NCBI GenBank assembly: GCA_002371375.1
Contig: DFIB01000001.1
Coordinates: forward strand, 1 to 8,128
Source: Mageeibacillus sp. UBA3708
GTDB lineage: Bacteria > Bacillota > Clostridia > Saccharofermentanales > Saccharofermentanaceae
Length of the DNA: 8,128 nt
Direction of reading: 5' to 3'
Shown here one piece after another: positions 1-5,543 of this stretch. The stretch's first letter is position 1; every line of letters starts with the position of its first letter. The notes beneath the pieces were generated by a model. The model saw nothing but the letters and a program-made list of their open reading frames with translations. It did not search any database and was not told where the DNA came from. A program made the position numbers and the translations under genes.

Positions 1-105
1 ATTGGTCGTTTTTGATGGTCCCGTAGTGGTCAAAATCGCCGGGCGCTAACACCTATCTCGATGCATCAACCCTTGCAGTGTCAGAATACAATTATTGAGA
101 AGAAA

Positions 106-2187
106 ATGAATAGCACAATCAGATTTGCCGGAAGCGTAATACTTGGATTAATTGTTTTTCAGATATCGATGACAGGATGCTCAGCTGATACAAAACATCA
201 GACCTTTATTCACGAATATACAACGGTTGAGAATGAATACGATGTTGAGACGATCAAGTATGAACATGACGATACTGATATTGATGTGATCGATGTTCTC
301 TCGAATGATAAGTATACAGTGATACTGAGATCTTTTTTCGATATGAAAGGAGAGAACTCTCACGATTTTATCAAAAGTGTCGTAAGTGTTTATGATGCAG
401 AACTTAGTACTGTCGGCGAATTTGAACTCGCGTGTGATCCAATCTGTTGTTGCCTTGCAGGTGAGATGTTATATTTTGCTGACAACGATCGGGAAGGAAT
501 CAGTGAATATAGTGTTGCATCAGGCGACATACAAGGCAAAATAACTGTTGATTCAGATGAATATCAGATAGCATCTGATGGAGATAACCTCTATATTATT
601 GAATCGGGATGTCTGGTATTAGTCAAATCCGACGGTCAAAAGACTATTATCAATGATGACAGGATCGAACCATATGAACGTTTTGTGGGGTTGTTCGGAA
701 GTAATAACAGATCATATATTGCGCTTGGTAATCCACCTGATATTAATTATTATCTTATAGATACAAATTCATCAAGGCTGGAACTTGTTGCTGATTCTGA
801 AGAGATAAACGGGTTGTATGAATATACAGACAGAGGTTATTATTTCGATTATGATGGTCCGGCCTTTATTGATTTTGATTCGCATAAAATCCGGCATATC
901 AGACTTCTGGATTATATTGATGTCATTCCTGCGGAATCATCAGGGATTTTAAATTATTATGCAGTTGCAAATAACAATTATGTTGCGGCGCATTCTTATG
1001 CAAACGGAAAGTGCAGTATCCAATTGATCCGTAATAAGGGAGTTCCAAATACAAACGTTAACAAAGATAAGATTGTTGTTGGCGGCTTCGGGATGAGAGG
1101 TGATATTTGCCTTGCACAGGCAGTATACAGATTCAACACTTCAAATACTGATTATAGGATAGTCCTTGATGATTACAGTATGGAGTATTCTTACACGACA
1201 GCAGATGAGGCACAAGCACAGAAGTTGAAATTGCTCGCTTATTTCAAGGAAAACGGCTATCCTGACCTGCTCTACGGTGATTTCTGGGACTTCGATCACA
1301 TGGGACGGGAAGGTGAATTGATCGACCTGAGTGATTGTCTTACGGAAGATATTCGATCCCGGATGATACCCTCTGTTGAGGAACTCATGACCGGCGGAAA
1401 GAGCGGCAAAGTGTACAGTGCTTGGGCAGGGTTTGACATTGCCGGATACTGGGGGGAGAAAGATATATTTGAAGGTTGTTCGACGATCGATCAGTTGGAT
1501 AAGATATATGAATCGCATCCTGATGGGAAAAAGCTATTTAATGCTGTACTGTCTATGGATTTGGCAGATTCCGCGATCAGGTATCGGATTACCGGCATGA
1601 TCAATAAGGATCCCAAAGCAAGGTTTACTGTTGATGATATCGAACATATAATTCGTTTTGCAGTAAAACACGGTATTACAATCAGTGACAGAGGTGGTTA
1701 TTCTATAATAGATTGGGACGTGATCAATGGAGATTACATGCTTCAGGGTGGCAGACTCAGATATTATACTGTAGATCAGATAAGAAAAGTTGAAGAGGAG
1801 ACGGGGAAGACTCTTTGCTATATTGGTTTTCCATCTTTATATGAGAGTTCAGATATGATATTACCCCACTGCCTGATGGCTGTACCGGAATCATCGAGAC
1901 ATCCACTGCAGTGCAAAAAGTTGATATCGTATATTTATGATAGTGATATTCAAAGCGGCTTGAAAGAATGCGGAATGTTCGCTGTTATGGATAAAGAAAT
2001 GTCAGGGGTTCCGGATTCCGTAAGGGATGCGGTCAGTTCAGTAAACTATGTAAATGTGACGGATTGGGGTATATATAGCATAATATTCAACGAGATGGAG
2101 AGTTATTACAATGACGGCAAGGATATGCACAGCATAGCAGAGTCGCTGACAAGCCGGATCAACCTGTATCTTGACGAGAATTACTGA
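106..2187 (+). CDS. Lipoprotein with beta-propeller-like N-half and solute-binding-protein-like C-half
   Basis: A 693-residue predicted surface lipoprotein. I chose the ATG at 106 over the in-frame ATG at 61 because it gives a clean signal peptide: a short basic start (MNSTIRF), a hydrophobic core and the lipobox MTGC, with Cys25 as the likely lipidated residue. A GAGAAG stretch just upstream could serve as a weak ribosome site. Residues about 30-318 are beta-rich, with repeated short strands such as 'EMLYFADND' and 'DGDNLYIIESG', which suggests a beta-propeller. From about residue 320 the pattern matches family 1 extracellular solute-binding proteins: 'VVGGFGMRGD', then 'AVYRFNTSNTDYRI', 'PDLLYGD', 'EGELIDLSDCL', and a C-terminal helix 'MHSIAESLTSRINLYLDE'. 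These proteins normally deliver sugars or peptides to an ABC transporter, but no permease or ATPase gene is beside it, so a binding or sensing role is equally possible. The ligand is unknown. The gene is more A+T-rich than the genes on the right. The fold calls are by eye. Confidence 0.82.
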   Translation: MNSTIRFAGSVILGLIVFQISMTGCSADTKHQTFIHEYTTVENEYDVETIKYEHDDTDIDVIDVLSNDKYTVILRSFFDMKGENSHDFIKSVVSVYDAELSTVGEFELACDPICCCLAGEMLYFADNDREGISEYSVASGDIQGKITVDSDEYQIASDGDNLYIIESGCLVLVKSDGQKTIINDDRIEPYERFVGLFGSNNRSYIALGNPPDINYYLIDTNSSRLELVADSEEINGLYEYTDRGYYFDYDGPAFIDFDSHKIRHIRLLDYIDVIPAESSGILNYYAVANNNYVAAHSYANGKCSIQLIRNKGVPNTNVNKDKIVVGGFGMRGDICLAQAVYRFNTSNTDYRIVLDDYSMEYSYTTADEAQAQKLKLLAYFKENGYPDLLYGDFWDFDHMGREGELIDLSDCLTEDIRSRMIPSVEELMTGGKSGKVYSAWAGFDIAGYWGEKDIFEGCSTIDQLDKIYESHPDGKKLFNAVLSMDLADSAIRYRITGMINKDPKARFTVDDIEHIIRFAVKHGITISDRGGYSIIDWDVINGDYMLQGGRLRYYTVDQIRKVEEETGKTLCYIGFPSLYESSDMILPHCLMAVPESSRHPLQCKKLISYIYDSDIQSGLKECGMFAVMDKEMSGVPDSVRDAVSSVNYVNVTDWGIYSIIFNEMESYYNDGKDMHSIAESLTSRINLYLDENY

Positions 2188-2205
2188 TGTTTTGTTGTAT
2201 AACAG

Positions 2206-2247
2206 AAAAGCAAAGACTGCTCCGGTTTGGGAGCAGCCCCTGCTTTT
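2206..2247. terminator. Bidirectional Rho-independent terminator between convergent genes
   Basis: A nearly symmetrical hairpin lies between two genes that end facing each other. The inner stem is CTGCTCC (2217-2223) with GGAGCAG (2230-2236) around a 6-base loop. The outer stem is AAAAGCA (2206-2212) with TGCTTTT (2241-2247), separated from the inner stem by a 4x4 internal loop in which G2215 can also pair with C2238. The right arm ends in TTTT for plus-strand transcripts, and the left arm reads TTTT on the minus strand, so it can act in both directions. The T-tracts are short, so efficiency may be moderate. Confidence 0.75.
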
Positions 2248-2275
2248 GGCTCGATCTATCATCAGGAGTTGATGA

Positions 2276-3328
2276 TCACTTAGTTGTTGCAGAGTCCTTA
2301 GTGCTGTCTGCTGCGGCTTCTTCCGCTGACTCTTTTGCAGTATCTGCAGCTTTTGCCTTACTCTTCTTAACAGCCTTCTTGACAATTCCCTTGACGATCA
2401 GGAAGACGATCAGTGCGAAGAGTGCGATGATGACGATGTAAGGAAGTGCGGATACCAATCCGATCACAAAATTCCTGCCGCCGTCTTTGAGATCGTCGAG
2501 AGTATCAACAAAGCCTTCCCAGATCTCATCACCGAAAGTCTTTTTCTTCGTCTCCACCTGCTCCGTCTCCTCGATAACCTCATTGATATTAAGCGTCAGC
2601 GTGCTGTATGATGACTGGTTCTTCAGAACTCTTGCGCGTGACTCGTAGCTCTCGATCTCGTAACGCACTTCTGTCAGACGGTTCTGCAGAGTTATGATCG
2701 CATCAAGGGAATCAGCCTGTGCAAGCAGATTGTTGAGCGTCTGCTGCTCTACCCTGAGGGACTCGATCCTGCTCTGGATATCTGAATACTGCAGGGTAAC
2801 ATCTTCAGTATTCTCATTAGAGGAAAGAACGGTAACTGATGTTCCGACAGTGTTCACGAGTTCATCGAGTTTGTCGATCGGAACCCTGATCACATAGCTG
2901 ATCCGGTGCAGGTTGCCGTTCTTGCCGGTTCCGTTCTCATTGGATGACTCAATGTAGCCGCCGACCTCGGCAACCTTTGATTCTATTGCATTTGTAACAT
3001 TGTTATAGTCTGTCGTCTCGGCATTGATCGACACTCTTCTGATCAGCATCGTATCAGCAGGGTGCATCTGATCGGCATTTGTAGCGGTTTGGGGATTTGC
3101 ATTGCTCCGGGATACACTGCCATCCAGGCTGCCATCATAGAATTCAGCATCTGCACTTGCTGTCTCTGCGGTGTAGTTTTCGCCGCTGAGTTCTTGCTTA
3201 GCCTCGGAAACTTCGTTTACCTGGCGGTCCGAACGGTTCGATGTCTTCCCGGACGCACTGCAAGCAGCCATCGACAGAACCATTGTTCCGGCCAGCGCTA
3301 TGGATAATATCTTTGTGAACTTTTTCAT
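2276..3328 (-). CDS. DUF4349 domain lipoprotein with C-terminal membrane anchor
   Basis: A 350-residue protein. The start is well supported: ATG at 3328 follows GGAGGG (3336-3341, minus strand) at 7 bases. Residues 1-23 form a lipoprotein signal (MKKFTKI, hydrophobic core, lipobox MAAC with Cys23). Residues 24-92 are a polar, probably disordered linker. Residues about 95-250 match DUF4349: 'LIRRVSINAETTDYNNV', 'EVGGYIESSNEN', 'YVIRVPIDKLDELVNTVG', 'SSNENTEDVTLQYSDIQSR', a coiled-coil-like helical stretch (about 181-235) and 'YSTLTLNINE'. A membrane segment follows at about 287-313 and then a Lys/Ala/Glu-rich tail of about 37 residues, presumably cytoplasmic. The protein would thus be held at both ends. 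The molecular function of DUF4349 is not established; a cell-envelope role is only inferred. It has its own terminator and a 363-base gap upstream, so it is probably transcribed alone. I see no convincing promoter. Confidence 0.93.
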   Translation of the reverse strand: MKKFTKILSIALAGTMVLSMAACSASGKTSNRSDRQVNEVSEAKQELSGENYTAETASADAEFYDGSLDGSVSRSNANPQTATNADQMHPADTMLIRRVSINAETTDYNNVTNAIESKVAEVGGYIESSNENGTGKNGNLHRISYVIRVPIDKLDELVNTVGTSVTVLSSNENTEDVTLQYSDIQSRIESLRVEQQTLNNLLAQADSLDAIITLQNRLTEVRYEIESYESRARVLKNQSSYSTLTLNINEVIEETEQVETKKKTFGDEIWEGFVDTLDDLKDGGRNFVIGLVSALPYIVIIALFALIVFLIVKGIVKKAVKKSKAKAADTAKESAEEAAADSTKDSATTK

Positions 3329-3452
3329 CTTTCGACCCTCCGAAATGTAAGTGTTATGCCATTAATACAATCGTGATTCGCGAAATGTTGCAGGAGAGTG
3401 CAAAAAAGTCCAATGTCCATATTCCGGCGCCCGCAGCTGACTTGAACGACAC

Positions 3453-3491
3453 GATCGACGGGGGAACTCATACTGACAGTTCCGTCGTATC
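3453..3491. other. Bulged inverted repeat (stem-loop) in intergenic region
   Basis: GGAACT (3463-3468) pairs with AGTTCC (3478-3483) around a 9-base loop. After a 3-base G bulge, CGAC (3456-3459) pairs with GTCG (3484-3487). After a single T bulge, GAT (3453-3455) pairs with ATC (3489-3491). That makes about 13 base pairs in total. An alternative register pairs CGACGG with CCGTCG. No T-run follows on either strand, so it is not an ordinary terminator. On the minus strand it would lie about 125-165 bases upstream of the DUF4349 start. Confidence 0.45.
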
Positions 3492-3518
3492 ACTGCTTCC
3501 GCCGAAAAACGGCATTTC

Positions 3519-3597
3519 TTCCGCAGTTTTCGCGGAAAGATTTCTATATATCGGCGAATCCGCGGGAAATACCATTATTTTCCGCAATTATCGCGGA
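3519..3597. repeat. Two related TTCCGC-loop-GCGGA hairpins with overlapping alternative pairings
   Basis: The first copy is TTCCGC (3519-3524), 7-base loop AGTTTTC, GCGGAA (3532-3537). The second is TCCGC (3581-3585), 7-base loop AATTATC, GCGGA (3593-3597). Stem, loop length and loop pattern are shared, so they look like diverged copies of one unit. Between them, GCGGGAAAT (3562-3570) can pair with ATTTTCCGC (3577-3585), including one G-T pair, around a 6-base loop, and TCCGCG (3559-3564) can pair with CGCGGA (3592-3597). These pairings exclude one another. They could be protein-binding palindromes or an RNA that can refold. Confidence 0.5.
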
Positions 3598-3684
3598 CTG
3601 TAATCTGTTTGTAACATTAGTAGACAGATATGGAACAGTTGTGAAGCTCACGCCGCTCTCCCGGAGCATGGACTGCATAGACTT

Positions 3685-3703
3685 GCCCGCATCATCTGCG
3701 GGC
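3685..3703 (-). terminator. GC-rich stem-loop across the cyclase stop codon, weak terminator candidate
   Basis: GCCCGC (3685-3690) and GCGGGC (3698-3703) form a 6-bp all-GC stem with a 7-base loop that contains the TGA stop of the cyclase gene. On the minus strand it is followed by AAGTCT rather than a T-run, so intrinsic termination is doubtful. It might protect the mRNA 3' end or affect termination of translation. No better terminator for the cyclase gene is visible. Confidence 0.25.
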
Positions 3704-5398
3704 GGCATTGGCCTCCTTGATCCTCTTCTTGTGCAGGTACATACGCGAGTCTGCCAGCTTCTCCGACTCGCTGACTGTGTTGATCCCGGATTCGTAAGAT
3801 GCTGTTCCGCAGGCAATGTGGAGCGGGATGGGAGGGTTAGTATCCTGATTATAACGTGAGATGGCTTCGGTCATCTCCTTGGCCGCATTGAGTACCAGGG
3901 CTTCGTGTCCGGCGCCTTTGATGATGGCAAAGAACTCGTCGCCGCCGATCCTGAAGCACTTGCCGTATTTGCCGAAAGTCTCGTCGATTATCCTGGCTGC
4001 TGCCTTGATGTGGCGGTCACCTTCGCTGTGGCCGTACCCGTCATTTACCATCTTGAGGTCGTTGATGTCCAGGAGCGTCAGGGAGGCCTGCGAAGTCTCG
4101 TCATCAGACAGCTCTTTCTCAGCCTCATCGAATGCAAAACGGTTGGCAAGTCCCGTCAGTCCGTCCACACGGGCCAGGCGGAACATTGTATCGGCCTCAC
4201 TCGTCTTGCGGTTGATCTCCATGATATTGCGGAGTTCATAGACGGCAACGATTACGATGAATGCCGCCAGCCCGTAATTGACAGTCTGGATACTGTATCT
4301 GCCCTTCATGATGTAGTAGAGTACCATGTCGATGACACCCGTTATGATGAGTATGACGAATGCGATGATAAGCGAATTCCGCCTGGGTATATCGCTGTCC
4401 TTGCTGCGTATGGCAGAGAAAAAGAATGCAATGAGAAGTATCATAGCGATTATAAGATTTGTATGTATGCCCATGAGCAGAATGCTGAAGTCGAAGATCC
4501 CGGTGAAGAGGGTTACGAGGATCATGACAAACAGCAAGAATGATGTGCAGCAGACTACTACCGGCAGCTTGTGTTTCAGCTTACCGGAATAGGATGATAC
4601 GAACAGGACAAATGGCACCGGCATAAGTGACAGAGCGATGTATTCGGCCAGCCTCGGCATGGCGGAATCCAAGAAGAGGAGCTGCCATATCTTGGTGCTG
4701 GACATCAGAAAGCATCCCACGAGGATAGACAGAGATCCGAGGGATACCGTCTCGAGCATGCTGTTGCGCCTGATGTGGAAGACAAGCCCCATGAGGATAA
4801 TGATGAGTCCGATGATGCAGGACGTGAAGCACAGCGCGAACTGGAATATTCCGGCTCCGACACCTTCTCTTAAGTAGTCGTTGCCCTCGGTCAGTCTTGC
4901 CGAGCGGAAGGATGTCCAGTTGTTGATCCTCAATGCTTCGTATTCGATCCTCAGATGTCCTGTTCCTTTGAAGAAGGGGATGTTCACAAAGTGAGTATAG
5001 TCACCATAGTATTTGCCGTAGTAGAACGGGATCTCCGGATGGAAATCGTAGATCTGTTCGTCATTAAGATAGATCTTGAAGAACAGGTTGCTCGTCTCAA
5101 AGCACAGGTCTTTGCCTGCGGTGAACACCGAGGTGATATCACGCTTTATCACGCCTTTGTTATTGCTGAACCGGAGCTTCGTCAGGTCGGCGGAATTGCC
5201 GTCTTCATACGTCCATCCGATGTTGGCATTCGTGTCAAATGAGGTGAGGTTGCCGCCTGCGATCTTCACGAAAGGATGGAGGAAGAGCAAAATAAGACAA
5301 AAGAGGACAACGCCCAAGACTATGAATGTATAGATCTTCTCTCTTGGTGTGGCCGTACGCTGATCTTCATGGCGCTTAATATCATCTGAGAACGACAA
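3692..5398 (-). CDS. Membrane-bound diguanylate cyclase (extracellular domain, multi-TM region, GGDEF)
   Basis: Predicted to make c-di-GMP from two GTP at the cytoplasmic face of the membrane. Residue numbers count from the longest frame (ATG 5476, 594 residues). TM1 is about 49-67. Residues 68-205 form an extracellular beta-rich domain ('NLFFKIYLNDEQIYDF'). About seven further membrane segments lie between 209 and 413, an arrangement like 7TM-DISM sensors. The GGDEF domain runs from about 437: 'DGLTGLANR', 'DINDLKMVNDGYGHSEGD', then RIGGDEF with GGDEF at 511-515, and a closing 'LADSRMYLHKKR'. The catalytic motif is complete, but the RxxD inhibitory site is absent (GKYG at 502-505). I prefer the TTG start at 5398 (568 residues): it has an AGAGAGG ribosome site, whereas ATG 5476 has none and a TATAAT box falls between the two starts. 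The gene is divergent from the regulator/kinase operon. The extracellular ligand is unknown. Confidence 0.9.
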   Translation of the reverse strand: MSFSDDIKRHEDQRTATPREKIYTFIVLGVVLFCLILLFLHPFVKIAGGNLTSFDTNANIGWTYEDGNSADLTKLRFSNNKGVIKRDITSVFTAGKDLCFETSNLFFKIYLNDEQIYDFHPEIPFYYGKYYGDYTHFVNIPFFKGTGHLRIEYEALRINNWTSFRSARLTEGNDYLREGVGAGIFQFALCFTSCIIGLIIILMGLVFHIRRNSMLETVSLGSLSILVGCFLMSSTKIWQLLFLDSAMPRLAEYIALSLMPVPFVLFVSSYSGKLKHKLPVVVCCTSFLLFVMILVTLFTGIFDFSILLMGIHTNLIIAMILLIAFFFSAIRSKDSDIPRRNSLIIAFVILIITGVIDMVLYYIMKGRYSIQTVNYGLAAFIVIVAVYELRNIMEINRKTSEADTMFRLARVDGLTGLANRFAFDEAEKELSDDETSQASLTLLDINDLKMVNDGYGHSEGDRHIKAAARIIDETFGKYGKCFRIGGDEFFAIIKGAGHEALVLNAAKEMTEAISRYNQDTNPPIPLHIACGTASYESGINTVSESEKLADSRMYLHKKRIKEANAARR

Positions 5399-5408
5399 GG
5401 ATTCCGTA

Positions 5409-5415
5409 CCTCTCT
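5409..5415 (-). promoter_or_regulatory. Ribosome binding site supporting a TTG start for the cyclase
   Basis: The minus strand reads AGAGAGG here, 10 bases before a TTG codon at 5398-5396 that is in frame with the cyclase. The spacing is slightly long but workable. The upstream ATG at 5476 has only A+T-rich sequence before it and no purine-rich site. There is no other ATG until residue 240, inside the membrane region, so TTG is the main competing start. Confidence 0.5.
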
Positions 5416-5447
5416 TCTTCCGTGAACTGCTGCCTTCAGTCGCTATA

Positions 5448-5453
5448 ATTATA
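5448..5453 (-). promoter_or_regulatory. Extended -10 promoter box (TGCTATAAT) for the cyclase gene
   Basis: On the minus strand the sequence TGCTATAAT gives a perfect TATAAT hexamer with the TGn extension, which can partly replace a -35 box; no good -35 is seen at 16-18 bases. It sits in the perfect 14-bp palindrome GCTATAATTATAGC (5442-5455). Transcription would begin near 5440, leaving a leader of about 40 bases before TTG 5398. That is incompatible with the ATG at 5476 being the main start. Confidence 0.5.
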
Positions 5454-5461
5454 GCAGAATT

Positions 5462-5489
5462 TTGACATCCATGCATTTATACGTATGTT
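5462..5489 (+). promoter_or_regulatory. Sigma-A-type promoter for the regulator/kinase operon
   Basis: A consensus -35 box TTGACA (5462-5467) is followed after 16 bases by TATGTT (5484-5489), a 4-of-6 match to the -10 box. Transcription would start near 5496, giving a leader of about 50 bases before ATG 5544. The spacer holds the palindromes ATGCAT (5471-5476) and, reaching into the -10 box, ATACGTAT (5479-5486). It overlaps the expected -35 region of the divergent cyclase promoter. Confidence 0.45.
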
Positions 5490-5531
5490 AAAATATTTAT
5501 TGAATTTGATGATTATTTTTAGTTTTAAGAG

Positions 5532-5538
5532 GGCGGTG
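5532..5538 (+). promoter_or_regulatory. Ribosome binding site of the response regulator
   Basis: GGCGGTG matches GGAGGTG at 6 of 7 positions and lies 5 bases before ATG 5544. The in-frame TTG at 5541 would be only 2 bases away. A second purine run, AGAGGG (5528-5533), is 7 bases from that TTG, so a start one codon earlier is not excluded. Confidence 0.55.
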
Positions 5539-5543
5539 GCTTG

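Larger units (their letters stand above)
3329..3691. other. Intergenic region rich in inverted repeats, no convincing gene
   Basis: This 363-base gap separates two minus-strand genes: the end of the cyclase gene and the start of the DUF4349 gene. Apart from the ribosome site of the latter, it holds a bulged hairpin (3453-3491), a small hairpin GCCG-AAAAA-CGGC (3501-3513), two similar TTCCGC hairpins (3519-3537 and 3581-3597), a palindrome TTCGCGAA (3377-3384) and a wider inverted pair ATCTGT (3603-3608)/ACAGAT (3624-3629). Open frames crossing it lack ribosome sites or overlap the cyclase gene. It could be a long structured 5' leader of the DUF4349 mRNA, a small RNA or a cluster of operator sites. 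It does not match the c-di-GMP riboswitch consensus features that I know. Confidence 0.5.

Noticed and set aside
87..92. TACAAT as a -10 box for the first lipoprotein gene
   Set aside because: No -35 box lies 16-18 bases upstream, and transcription would begin within a few bases of the start codon, leaving no room for the ribosome site.
3403..3411. T-run on the minus strand (GGACTTTTTTGC) as a terminator for the cyclase gene
   Set aside because: No stable hairpin directly precedes the T-run; only short direct GGAC repeats are there.
3398..3500. c-di-GMP riboswitch upstream of the DUF4349 gene, suggested by the neighbouring cyclase
   Set aside because: I looked on the minus strand for the conserved GEMM core segments and did not see them. 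The stems present do not form the expected three-way junction.
3373..3603. Plus-strand 76-codon frame with a GTG start in the intergenic gap
   Set aside because: There is no ribosome site before the GTG, the product has no recognisable motif, and the frame runs through the inverted-repeat cluster.
3544..3816. Minus-strand 90-codon frame overlapping the cyclase end
   Set aside because: Most of it is out of frame with well-supported cyclase codons. The part beyond the cyclase stop has no ribosome site or known motif.
3905..4543. Plus-strand open frame of 212 codons
   Set aside because: It is antisense to the cyclase GGDEF and membrane region, which is strongly supported. It shows no domain and no good ribosome site.
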